Positions 32,629 to 41,738 of a stretch of 57,920 bases of DNA are shown here, in pieces. The notes below the pieces were generated by a model that saw only the letters and a list, made by a program, of their open reading frames with translations, had not been told where the DNA came from and searched no databases. Position 1 is the stretch's first letter; every line of letters starts with the position of its first letter. The DNA lies in the NCBI GenBank assembly GCA_035556495.1, contig DATMEW010000053.1:1-57920 (forward strand). Reading direction: 5' to 3'. Position numbers and translations under genes: made by a program. The DNA is from CANKHJ01 sp035556495 (GTDB taxonomy: Bacteria > Pseudomonadota > Alphaproteobacteria > Rhizobiales > Xanthobacteraceae).

Positions 32629-34969
32629 CTAGTTCCAGCTATATTTCAGGGTGGCCAGAACTTTTCTTGGAGCGCCAAGCACGCAATAGCTCAGGCTCGA
32701 GACGCAAGTCGAAACATAATATTTGTCGAACAGATTGGTCGCGTTGATCTGAAGTTTGAGTCCATTTAGATCCCTTCGATATTGTCCAAAATCATAGGAG
32801 ATTGCCGCGTCAAAGAGTGCATAGGATGGGATCGCGACAGTGTTTGCCGCATCCATATAGTTCTCTCCAATAAAGCGCACGCCGCCTCCCAGCCCAAAAC
32901 CCGCTGCGGGGCCATCCCGGAACGTATAAAAGGCCCACAACGAGGCATAGTCCCGCGGGATCATGGGGACATATTTGCCGACATCTCCGGCGGTGCTGCT
33001 TTGGGTGACCTTGGGATCAAGGTGGGTATAGCCCGCCGTGATATCGAGCTCTCGTGAAAGACTCGCTTTCGCTTCCAGCTCGATGCCACGGACGCGGATT
33101 TCGCCAGTCTGAATCGAGAATAACGGATTAGATGGGTCAGTCGTCAAAGCGTTTTGCTGCGTGACGTCAAATGCCGCCATGGTGAACATCGCCTTATAAC
33201 CAGGCGGCTGATACTTGATGCCGATCTCCTGACCCTGCGCGGTCGTGGGCTTGAATGGACTGCCAGATGAATCGGCGATGGACAGGCCGGTGACAGGCTG
33301 GAACGATGTCGAATAGCTGACATAGGGCGCAAGGCCGCTATCAAAAACGTAGGACAATCCCGCGCGTCCGGTCCATGCGTCCGCGTCCTGCTTTGTAACG
33401 GCAGAGCTCAACAAATTGGTCGTATCCGCTTGCCAATTGTCGTGCCGACCATTCAACGTGAGGACGAAGCGGTCAAACTTGATCTGATCTTGAAGATAAA
33501 TCCCGACCTGACTTTGATTGGACGATAACGAGTAATACGTCGTCAACGCTGATGGATCCGGAAGTCCCTGTCCGTAAACAGGCGAGTTAATGTTGAGCAT
33601 TGACCCAAGCCCAATCGCATACGAGCCGCCAGATTTGGCTGTGCTATAGTCAACGCCGAATAGGACGGTATGACCTAGCCATCCTGTCGTGAAATCCGCT
33701 TGAAGTTGGTTATCAATCACGAACGAGCGTGAATTTGAGTACACGTCATTTGCCAGTCGTGCGATATAACCACCCGTGGCCTGAGGATCAGGCGTTGAGT
33801 TCTGCATTTGGGTCATATGTGCAGATACGTCGGAGTAGCGTGCATTCTGGCGGAACTGAAATACGTTGTTGAAGCGATGCTCGAACGAATATCCGATCAT
33901 ATTTTGATCGGCGCTCCATCGATCAAAGCTCGGCTCCCCCAAATTCGCACTGTAGGGGATGCGTCCATAAATGCTTGGGTAGAGACTTCCGTAAGCCGGC
34001 ACGAATTGGGTATTTGGGCTGTTATTGCGATCCCTTGTGAAATTGGACAAGATCGTAAGCGTCGTATCATTATCAGGACGCCACATCAGACTTGGCGAAA
34101 TGGAATAATGCCGCTCGTTATTGAAATCGACCCAGCTATCGGAATAGCGCCCAACTCCTGAAATACGATACAGAAATTCTTTGTCTTTATCGATGGGACC
34201 GCTGAAATCGAAAGCTGCCTGGGCACGACCATAACTGCCCGTCTGGAACTCCACCTGATTTTGCGGCGTAAGCGTCGGCCGTTTGCTGACCATGTTGATC
34301 AAGCCGCCAGGCGATGTCTCTCCGTAAAGGCTTGATGATGGCCCCTTCAGAACTTCGATGCGCTCAAGCCCCCACGGATCGATATGGGTTGCCGCGAGAT
34401 TGAGCGACGGATCGACAGGCAATTTCAACCCGTCAAGATAACGCGGGGCCACAAAGCCACGAACGACAACATCATCGTTGCTCGTCGAGCTCGCGCCGTA
34501 TCGTTCGGTGACGAGGCCAGGTGTGTACCGAAGCGCCTCATTCATCGCCTGCGCTTGCTGATTTGCAATCTGATCCTGAGTTACCACCGAGATGGACTGC
34601 GGTGTCTCCAAAATGGGCGTATCAGTCTTGGTGCCGGTTGCGCTCTGCCGGGCCGCAAAACCTTGGACGGGTCCATTCGCCCGCTCGGGCGCATTGCCGC
34701 CGGCGACGTCCACGGGGGGGCAACCTGATTGCGGGTCTCGACGCAATGAGGCGTATGCGACCAGCGGATTGACCTGAGCGCCTTGACGAGCGCGCGGCGG
34801 ACTTTGATTGCTTGGGAGCGGTGACCGTCACAGGCGGCAATGTGCTAGGCGACGCTTGTGAGGACTGTGCCGATGCAGGCAATGACGAAGCGAAAATGAC
34901 GCTAACTGCGCCGATGGCGGTTCCCGCCATCACGTTTATGCCAAACTGCTTCAAGGACTTGCGCTGCAT
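32629..34969 (-). pseudogene. TonB-dependent siderophore receptor, frameshifted in a 7-C tract
   Basis: The start at 34969 gives MQRKSLKQFG, a signal peptide (IGAVSVIFASSLPASAQ), and a basic secretin-like linker. Then, at a run of seven C on the coding strand (34714-34720), the frame is lost. In the frame reached by removing one C, about 700 residues follow with all receptor features: the plug domain (ETPQSISVVTQDQI, then NEALRYTPGLV), the VVRGF strand and a barrel ending in TLKYSWN with a terminal aromatic/Asn pair. With six C the protein would be intact at about 780 residues. So it is a recent pseudogene, a phase-variable receptor, or a sequencing slip. PepSY and AraC neighbours support ferrisiderophore uptake. 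Confidence 0.85.
34714..34720 (-). repeat. 7-nt homopolymer (G on +, C on coding strand) at the receptor frameshift
   Basis: Seven G on the plus strand inside the receptor's N-terminal linker. The upstream frame contains the signal peptide and the downstream frame the plug domain. Removal of one base restores a single frame, as expected for slipped-strand variation or a basecalling error. Confidence 0.8.
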
Positions 34970-35099
34970 CGAGAACCCCCATGTCTGGGGATTCTTCATA
35001 GGGTCGCGCGGCTCGCCACGCCACGATCATGGCTTTTGCGACATGCAAGAACTCTTTCGCGGCAGACAATTTAGAACAGCTCTTGAAAATCGCTCGAGG

Positions 35100-36082
35100 T
35101 CAACTGCGCACGGCGTCCTTGCGCGGCGAGCGCCCGAAATGTCTTCGATAGGCTGTAGAGAAGGCCGCCGCGTTGGAAAAGCCAACCTTATAACCGACTT
35201 CGGCAATGCTCTGACCGCGCTCCGTCAACAGCGCTTGCGCGATCAACAATCGCTGAGTCCGGACATAGCCGAATATAGTTGTAGCGAACACAGCCTTAAA
35301 ATTGGCTTGCAAGGTTGTCACGTTCACGCCGACACGCTTAGCCAATTCCAATATGCGCGGCGGCGATGTCAGGTTGGCGTCAAGGATGTCGCGCACCTCC
35401 ATCACCCGGTCATAATGCCGCCGGCCAATAAGCGCGACCTTCCGCGACTCTTCCTTGAGAAGCTCGGCAACCTCGATCACGAAGGCAAGGATATTGCTTT
35501 CGAGAAATAGTTCGCCAAGCGCGCCAGTATAGGCATGGTCCAAATTGCTCCGCGCAATGGCAACAAGTCGGGGCGAGCGCGGCAAGATCTTGGTCTGGAA
35601 TTTGGTGCGGACCAAGGAAAGCAGCATCGTCAATCCGTCGTCGTTTACGTTTTCAGCAAACCGCTCGAAAAAAGCGGCTTGAGAACAAAACCCGCGCTGC
35701 GCGATGTATGGCCCGCGATACTGCGCCCATGGCATCGCATGGATCGTGCGCATCCTCCCAGAACGGCACGCTCAAGAACCTTGTAGACGCGGCCATAAGA
35801 TTCGACTTCGACAAAGTCGCGCTCGTCGCCACCAAGCAGGATGGAGCATCCAAGGCATGCCTCCCGGTCAATGACGAAGTCTTGGGTCAAAAGGCAAATG
35901 GTGTCGTTAGCCACGGCTATGAGGCCGGGCTGGATCTCGCGAAACAGTAACCGCCCGGACATAACCGGTGTTTCAACCGGACTGGGCGACACATCGTGAA
36001 GCCCACCCCCTAACGGTGTGTAAGCATCCAAAAGATCAGAGGCTCGATAAGAGCTCGGTGGCGGCGGCCGAAATATATTCAT
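35100..36082 (-). pseudogene. AraC-family regulator (PchR-like), frameshifted
   Basis: The 5' part (36082 to about 35755) begins MNIFRPPPPSSY and carries the N-terminal domain (LFREIQPGLIAVANDTIC, CSILLGGDERDFVEVES). The 3' part (about 35753-35100), in a neighbouring frame, carries the linker and both HTHs of an AraC protein (ARILELAKRVGVNVT-like first HTH, QSIAEVGYKVGFSN second HTH, then FRRSPRKDAVR-like end). The frames meet near 35745-35760, around the sequence encoding LGGCARSM; one base appears to be missing. PchR-type regulators sense the cognate siderophore and activate the adjacent receptor gene. Two frameshifts in neighbouring genes suggest the locus is decaying, unless they are sequence errors. 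Confidence 0.75.
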
Positions 36083-36456
36083 AGCCGGCGGACCACAGTG
36101 ATTCGAATGTTCATCGGCTACCAATCATCTTTTTGATAGTCAGCCATCAAGGCTACGCCTGAATGAGTGCACAAACAATCATGAGTTCAATAGCTTAGAA
36201 AGCTTACAACTTCGCGATACTGTCCGGCAGATCATTATCAATGGCTGGCGGATTTATGTCTCCGCTAGGTTAGAAATGAACGCCGCGCATGATACTATTA
36301 TTAGCTGATTCACTTTCGTTCCTTGCATCTACGATGAACCAGAGCACCTCCATTCGCGAGGTGTCTCAATTGGTCTCAAGGATGTTGATGGCAAATAGGC
36401 AAGTCGCGCGATGGCGGGCGGCGCGGCGATATGTGAAGTCTCCGCGCCGCCCGCCA
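36083..36456. other. Intergenic stretch between siderophore and transfer genes
   Basis: About 370 AT-richer bases upstream of the AraC gene and downstream of traD. No gene is credible. It should contain the AraC promoter; no clear hexamers or operator were identified. This may mark the join between the siderophore cargo and the transfer module. Confidence 0.5.
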
Positions 36457-36690
36457 TCACACCCGGTCCTGCTGCGGCCTATTGAACGCCATCTGTCCGA
36501 TTTTCGTCCAGGCGCCGTGTGCGTATCCGCCCTGATCGCTTTGGAGCTTGTCGGCCATCCAGAGCAGTGCGCCGAAGATGGTGGCGCGGTCATCGCCGGT
36601 CAGGTCCACGATGCCGGCCTTGACGACGAGGCCGCCGAGTTCGATCAGGTGCCGCGTGCGCTTGCGGCGTTCGGCCTGCCAGTTGCGCAT
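36457..36690 (-). CDS. traD: TraD-like conjugal transfer accessory protein
   Basis: 77 residues of the small TraD protein found with Ti/rhizobial-type relaxases; LGGLVVKAGIVDL is the typical core, preceded by a basic helix (ERRKRTRHLIE). It starts one base after the traC stop, so the pair is coupled. By family context TraC and TraD assist relaxosome assembly at oriT. The usual next gene, traG (coupling protein), is absent here. Confidence 0.8.
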   Translation of the reverse strand: MRNWQAERRKRTRHLIELGGLVVKAGIVDLTGDDRATIFGALLWMADKLQSDQGGYAHGAWTKIGQMAFNRPQQDRV

Positions 36691-36691
36691 G

Positions 36692-37018
36692 TCATGCCGG
36701 GCGCGCGCCGCCTGATGGCGGTTGCGCGCTGCCCGGTTGCGTTGGAGCGCCGCCAGCGTCGCGCTCAGTTGCCGGAGCAGTTCGCCGCGCGCGCCGCTCG
36801 AAAAACGTCGCCCCGCGTTTCGCCCATGCCTCCCTCGTTCTGGCGTCTTTCGTCTCGGTCACCACGATCAGCGCGCCGGCCAGTTCCTCGGCACTGAGCA
36901 TATCGGCTCCGGTGGCAATCACCAGTTCGCCAAGCTGCTGTACCTTGCGACTCTTAAGTTCGCGTGCCTTGTCTTCGAGCGCTTTCAGTTCGGAGTCAAA
37001 GTCGCGTGGTTTGCGCAT
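36692..37018 (-). CDS. traC: TraC-like relaxosome accessory protein
   Basis: 108 residues. The N-terminal half is a charged coiled helix (ELKALEDKARELKSRKVQQL), followed by GELVIATGADMLSAEEL, matching the small TraC/MobC-like proteins encoded divergently from traA in rhizobial elements. The C-terminal third is low-complexity Pro/Ala/Gly. It is transcribed away from traA, with the presumed oriT between the two starts. Confidence 0.78.
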   Translation of the reverse strand: MRKPRDFDSELKALEDKARELKSRKVQQLGELVIATGADMLSAEELAGALIVVTETKDARTREAWAKRGATFFERRARRTAPATERDAGGAPTQPGSAQPPSGGARPA

Positions 37019-37129
37019 GTGTCGTCTCCATCGTCATCATTTGTTGTCGATGGAGTGAGGATAGTTGAGCGCGTTGCGGATTGCTTCTATGTTGCCGGGA
37101 CAGCGTGAGACGCGGCGGTCCGTCCCGAG

Positions 37130-37185
37130 AAATTAGTTTCGAGGGCGCGCTTATACGTCGTTCCGACGTGCGCTTGAGCGTGTCA
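37130..37185. other. oriT: Origin of transfer (oriT), Ti/Q-type
   Basis: In the traC-traA divergent gap, GAGGGCGCGCTTATACGTCG (37141-37160) resembles the nick region shared by Ti-plasmid and IncQ-type origins (GGGCGC followed by TTA). It is next to an inverted repeat ACGTCG-ttc-CGACGT, flanked by GCGC/GCGC. The location matches the standard rhizobial traCD-oriT-traA order. The nick position is inferred. Confidence 0.65.
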
Positions 37186-37199
37186 ATGATCCGATCGCG

Positions 37200-40196
37200 A
37201 TGGCGATCTATCATCTTCACGTCAAGGTCATCAGCCGCAAGCGCGGCCAGAGCGCGGTGGCGTCGGCCGCCTACCGCTCGGCCTCGCGGCTGCGCGATGA
37301 GCGCCTGGGCCGCGATCAGGACTTCACCGCCAAACGGGGTGTGGTCCATTCCGAGGTGCTGCTGCCGGACGATGCACCCGAGCAATGGTCCGACCGCGAA
37401 CGGCTCTGGAACGATGTCGAGTCCTTCGAGGTCAGGAAGGACGCCCAGCTTGCCCGCGAGGTGGAGTTCGCCCTTCCGCGCGAACTGACGCAGGCGCAGG
37501 GCATCGACCTCGCTCGCGACTTCACACAGTCGGAGTTCGTCGATCAGGGCATGATCGCCGATCTCAATGTGCATTGGGACATCGGCGAAGACGGAAGCCC
37601 CAAACCCCATGCCCATGTCATGCTGACCATGCGCAGCGTGGATGAGAACGGTTTCGGCCCAAAAGTGCGCGACTGGAACCGCACGGAAATGGTGGAGCGC
37701 TGGCGGGAACGCTGGGCTGAGCTTGCCAACGAACGTCTGGCCGAACTCGATATCGACGCGCGGATCGACCATCGCAGCCTTGAGGCGCAGGGCATCGCAC
37801 TGGAGCCGCAGAGCCAGATCGGCGCGACTGCACAGCGCATCGAAGGCGAAGGAATTGAAGCCGCCGACAGGGCGGAAATGCACCGCGAGATCGCCCGCAA
37901 CAATGGCGACAAGATCATTGCCGATCCGTCCATCGCACTCGACGCCATCACGCATCAGCAATCGACCTTCACGCGCCGCGACATGGCGAAGTTTGCGCAC
38001 CGGCACAGCGACGGAATGGACCAGTTCAACGAGGTCATGGGCGCGATGCGCAATGCGCTCGATCTGGTCGAACTCGGCCAGGACGGGCGTGGTGAAGACC
38101 GCTTCACCACTCGCCAGATGATTGAGGCCGAACAGCGCCTGCACCGAGCGGCGGAACTGATGGCCGAGCGGGAACGCCATGCGGTCAATGACAGGGACAG
38201 ACTCGATGCTCTTGCGCGCGCGGAAGCACGCGGCCTTGTCCTGTCCGGCGAACAGGTCGATGCGTTGGCGCATGTCACGGACGGGCGCGACCTTGACGTC
38301 GTCGTCGGTTACGCCGGAACGGGCAAGAGCGCCATACTGGGTGTGGCGCGAGAGGCTTGGGAGGCGTCCGGTTACGAGGTTCGCGGCGTGGCGTTGTCCG
38401 GTATTGCGGCCGAGAATCTGGAAAGCGGATCGGGCATTGCGTCGCGCACCATCGCCAGCATGGAGCACGGCTGGAACAACGGCCGCGACATGCTCACTTC
38501 GCGCGATGTTCTTGTGATCGACGAGGCCGGCATGGTCGGCACGCGCCAGTTGGAGCGCGTGCTCTCCCATGCCGCGGAAGCCGGTGCAAAGGTGGTGCTA
38601 GTCGGCGACCCGCAGCAGTTGCAGTCCATCGAAGCGGGCGCGGCATTCCGGTCGATCCATGAGCGTCACGGCGGCGCGGAAATCGGCGAGGTCCGCCGCC
38701 AGCGCGAGGACTGGCAGCGCGACGCGACCCGCGATCTGGCGACCGGCAGAACAGGCGAAGCGATCAATGCCTATGAGCAGAACGGCATGGTGCATGAAGC
38801 CGTATCCCGCGAGCAGGCGCGCGGCGATCTGATCGACCGCTGGGACCGCGACCGGCAGGCAGAACCGGGTCGCAGCCGCATCATCCTCACCCACTCCAAT
38901 GCAGAGGTGCGCGCCTTGAACGAGGGCGCGCGTGAACGGATGCGGGACGCCGGCGATCTGGGCGAGGACGTTCATCTGAAAGTCGAACGCGGCGCGCGAA
39001 ACTTCGCCAGCGGGGATCGCGTCATGTTCCTTCAGAACGAGCGCGGGCTTGGCGTGAAGAACGGAACGCTCGGCACTATCGAACAGGTCAGCACGCAGAG
39101 CATGACCGTGCAGACGGACGATGGACAGAACGTCTCGTTCGACTTCAAAGACTACAACAAGATCGACCACGGCTATGCCGCGACGATCCACAAGGCGCAG
39201 GGCATGACGATGGACCGCACCCATGTGCTGGCGACGCCGGGGATGGACGCCCACGGCAGCTATGTCGCCTTGTCGCGGCACCGCGACGGCATGGACCTGC
39301 ATTACGGCCGCGACGACTTCGCCGGCCAGGACCGGCTTGTCCGCACCTTGTCGCGCGACCGCGCCAAGGACATGGCGTCGGATTACGAACAACGCGATCC
39401 GATGCAGGACTATGCCGAACGGCGCGGCATCACCTTCCGCGAGCGCGTCGCCGAGATCGTGCGCAAGGTCGTGCCGGAAAAGGTGCGCGACCGGATCAGC
39501 GGGATGTTCGACGGTTCGCGCTCTGCCGCTGACGCCGCGCCTGGTTCAGACGTTGGAGAGCGGCCGGAAAGGAAAGGCGCGGATGTGGAGGCGCGGCGCG
39601 AACCCGCAGTGCCCGCGCGCGCGGCCAACGACGACCCGGAGGTCGCACTGCGTCGCGCCCGCACCGATGCGCTCAAACGTCATGCCCGCGCCGTGGACGC
39701 GATCTTCAGCGCGGATGATGCGGGTCGCAAGGCGAGTCCCGAGCAATGGAAGGAACTGACCGCCACGCGGAAAGCCTTCGATGAGGTGCGGCCGCACGGC
39801 TGGCAGGATGCGGAAGCCGCTTACGCCAAGGATGGAGAACTGGCCAGCGAAGCAGGGTCGGGTCGGATCAACCGCGCCGTCCGCGCGCTCCAGTTGGAGA
39901 CCGAAATCCGCACCGATCCGCACCGCCGCGCCGACCGCTTCGTGGAGCGCTGGCAGAAGCTCGGCCACACGAGCCAGCGCCAGTATCAGGCCGGCGATAT
40001 GTCCGGCTACAAATCCACGCGGGCGGCGATGGGCGATATGGCCAAGAGCCTGGAGCGCGATCCGCAACTGGAATCCATCCTCGCGGGCCGCAAGCAGCAA
40101 CTCGGCATCACGTTCGAGTCCGGCCGCAGCCTCGGCCGGGAGCTCGCCTTCAATCATGGCATCGACCTTGGCATAGGACGAGGGATCGGATTGTGA
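37200..40196 (+). CDS. traA: TraA: MobA/MobL relaxase fused to RecD-like helicase
   Basis: 998 residues. The N-terminal relaxase (about 1-240) has the opening MAIYHLHVKVISRKRGQSAV and metal-binding PHAHVMLTMR. A helicase of the RecD/UvrD type (about 345-760) has Walker A GYAGTGKSAIL, Walker B DVLVIDEAGMVG, GDPQQLQSIE and the late motif YAATIHKAQGMT. The C-terminal tail, rich in charged helices and ending in LGRELAFNHGI, resembles the translocation-signal region of Ti-type TraA. It nicks oriT and leads the single strand into a recipient. No coupling protein or type IV secretion genes are present, so transfer would need a helper element. Confidence 0.93.
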   Translation: MAIYHLHVKVISRKRGQSAVASAAYRSASRLRDERLGRDQDFTAKRGVVHSEVLLPDDAPEQWSDRERLWNDVESFEVRKDAQLAREVEFALPRELTQAQGIDLARDFTQSEFVDQGMIADLNVHWDIGEDGSPKPHAHVMLTMRSVDENGFGPKVRDWNRTEMVERWRERWAELANERLAELDIDARIDHRSLEAQGIALEPQSQIGATAQRIEGEGIEAADRAEMHREIARNNGDKIIADPSIALDAITHQQSTFTRRDMAKFAHRHSDGMDQFNEVMGAMRNALDLVELGQDGRGEDRFTTRQMIEAEQRLHRAAELMAERERHAVNDRDRLDALARAEARGLVLSGEQVDALAHVTDGRDLDVVVGYAGTGKSAILGVAREAWEASGYEVRGVALSGIAAENLESGSGIASRTIASMEHGWNNGRDMLTSRDVLVIDEAGMVGTRQLERVLSHAAEAGAKVVLVGDPQQLQSIEAGAAFRSIHERHGGAEIGEVRRQREDWQRDATRDLATGRTGEAINAYEQNGMVHEAVSREQARGDLIDRWDRDRQAEPGRSRIILTHSNAEVRALNEGARERMRDAGDLGEDVHLKVERGARNFASGDRVMFLQNERGLGVKNGTLGTIEQVSTQSMTVQTDDGQNVSFDFKDYNKIDHGYAATIHKAQGMTMDRTHVLATPGMDAHGSYVALSRHRDGMDLHYGRDDFAGQDRLVRTLSRDRAKDMASDYEQRDPMQDYAERRGITFRERVAEIVRKVVPEKVRDRISGMFDGSRSAADAAPGSDVGERPERKGADVEARREPAVPARAANDDPEVALRRARTDALKRHARAVDAIFSADDAGRKASPEQWKELTATRKAFDEVRPHGWQDAEAAYAKDGELASEAGSGRINRAVRALQLETEIRTDPHRRADRFVERWQKLGHTSQRQYQAGDMSGYKSTRAAMGDMAKSLERDPQLESILAGRKQQLGITFESGRSLGRELAFNHGIDLGIGRGIGL

Positions 40197-40549
40197 TTGG
40201 CGCACGCGACAGCGCGCAGGGCCGGCGCATCTCCATGCTGGCGACGGTAGGGAGAAAGATCGCTCGCGACGTTTCTGCCTACCGCGCGGGATAGGCTTTT
40301 CCGAAACTGCCTCCGAACCGTTGGACGGTCGCTGCGCCAGCCTGAGACGGAGACAGTTTGATGCAGGTAGTATCCCAAAGAACCGCCACGCCCTTTTGGG
40401 CGACATGGATTGATCCCGCCGATTGCAAGTATTTGCCGCCGTTTCTACGCCACAGTACGCCGACGTGAAAAATGCTCTTGCGCGCGCGACCGCTTGCTCT
40501 GACTGATCTCAGAAGCCGTCAGAAACAACGGGCAGGAGGCAGCGCAGCC
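40197..40549. other. Intergenic stretch between traA and the AlpA-like gene
   Basis: About 350 bases; no protein-like frame with a ribosome-binding site. Only short weak inverted repeats, nothing assignable. Confidence 0.5.
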
Positions 40550-40765
40550 ATGCGAGAGCCAGACCGTATCATCCGTCTAAAAACCGTTCTGTCCCGGACA
40601 GGACTGTCGCGGTCCACCATCTATCGCAAGATCGCCGAGGGCACGTTCCCGCCCCAACTCAAGATCAGCACCAACAGTGCGGGATGGAAGGAATCCGACA
40701 TCAACCGCTGGGTCGAAAATCCTGTGGCGTGGAGACCACAGCGAGAAGGTGATGAAGTCCGATAA
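40550..40765 (+). CDS. AlpA-family excisionase/regulator
   Basis: 71 residues. The MerR-like AlpA fold is clear: IIRLKTVLSRTGLSRSTIYR, then KIAEGTFPPQLKIS, and WKESDINRWVEN. The ATG at 40550 has GGCAGGAGG upstream. AlpA proteins act as regulators or excision factors for P4-type integrases. This one lies 150 nt inside the right att site, opposite the integrase at the left end, a common mobile-island layout. Confidence 0.88.
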   Translation: MREPDRIIRLKTVLSRTGLSRSTIYRKIAEGTFPPQLKISTNSAGWKESDINRWVENPVAWRPQREGDEVR

Positions 40766-41302
40766 AGCTGGATGCTAGAGTTGGCGAAATGAAGTAATTT
40801 CCTGTGGGAAACGGAATCGAACCGTCGGTATAATTTTGGATTGGGTAATTTTGTGGGTATCGATCATCATTCACACTGAAGATTTATCAATCATTTCAAC
40901 AGCGTAATATATAGTTTCGATTCCGCCCCTGGCACCATTGGCTTGAAGAACTGAGAGCCTTCAATAAGACAAGTTCTATCAAGGTGTTACGCTGGCCCAC
41001 TGTGTAACAAGGGTGAGCTACAATCCTGACTTGAGTCTGTCGACCGCGAATCCGTCGTCGTCAACGCCCGACTATCGGCGCCCGGCGGTCGCCCAGTCGA
41101 ACGGTACGAGTTGAAAGATGGCGTCCGGGGTCGTCTCATCGTGCCAAGAGCGACACCGATTCCCGCGCGTCAAGGCTGCCCCCGCCTCGGGCGCAGCCGG
41201 GGGGCACGGCTTCCAATTCGCCTCTCCGACCAGACGCCCATGCCGGGGCCGGCCCTGCTCCTCCCTCTGCCCCAACCCGGCGGCGGAATAGGCCCCGCCC
41301 GT
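40766..41302. other. Right junction of the island and flank, no gene seen
   Basis: Holds the attR copy at 40916-40938 and otherwise no credible frame. Left of attR the DNA is AT-rich island end. Right of it is chromosomal flank leading to yacG; short antisense frames there are not supported. Confidence 0.55.
40916..40938 (+). other. attR: partial tRNA-Phe 3' copy, right boundary of the element
   Basis: TTCGATTCCGCCCCTGG followed by CACCAT repeats the tRNA-Phe end at 18096-18119 with one G lost in the acceptor stem. No tRNA 5' half precedes it. Together with the integrase this fixes an element of about 22.8 kb. Confidence 0.85.
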
Positions 41303-41509
41303 TCAACCAGGTTCGGGATCGTCGCGGCGCGGAGCGGCACCGTCCTCGCCATCCTCCTCGTCATCCGGCTTTGCCGGAATGGCGTAGACCCCGGCCATCC
41401 AGCGGTGGAGGTCAATGTCGCGGCAGCGCGCCGAACAGAACGGCTTGAACCTCTCCTCCGCGGGGCGGCGGCAGATCGGGCATGGGGCGGCGGGCGCGAG
41501 TGTCGGCAT
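41303..41509 (-). CDS. yacG: YacG zinc-binding DNA gyrase inhibitor
   Basis: 68 residues with the four-Cys zinc finger CPICRRP...PFCSARC and the following DIDLHRWM, diagnostic for YacG. YacG binds and inhibits gyrase B in E. coli. It is the last gene of the core block maf-yacG, separated here from maf by an acyl-CoA synthetase gene and repeats. The C-terminal acidic tail is family-typical. Start ATG at 41509. Confidence 0.93.
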   Translation of the reverse strand: MPTLAPAAPCPICRRPAEERFKPFCSARCRDIDLHRWMAGVYAIPAKPDDEEDGEDGAAPRRDDPEPG

Positions 41510-41738
41510 GGAAGAGACCTATAGCGTTTTCGAGCGAAGGGAATAGCGGTTCGCATGAAGAAAACGCATCAGAACGGGAGGCACATCCCGAAAAACGGAA
41601 ACCGGTTTCTTCGAACAAAGATCAAACGACAAGCGAGGAACCGGATCAGCGGAGGGGCCCCACTTCCAGTTCCGCCAGAAGTGCAAGGCTCCGTTTTTTG
41701 TTCGCCCGAACTGGTGCCCACTTCGCTCGAAAAAAGCT
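41510..41738. repeat. Pair of rhizobial REP-like palindromic repeats
   Basis: Two copies in opposite orientation of a common rhizobial intergenic element. The first, at 41524-41567, has arms GCGTTTTC / GAAAACGC and the hallmark TTTTCGAGCGAAG. The second lies on the minus strand at about 41680-41745 (TTTTCGAGCGAAGTGG and ACCAGTTCGGGCGAAC). The second copy abuts the synthetase stop. They are probably non-autonomous REP elements; they may also act as mRNA 3' structures. Confidence 0.65.

Noticed and set aside
36996..38570. 524-codon minus-strand frame opposite traA
   Set aside because: Antisense shadow of the relaxase, with no motif.
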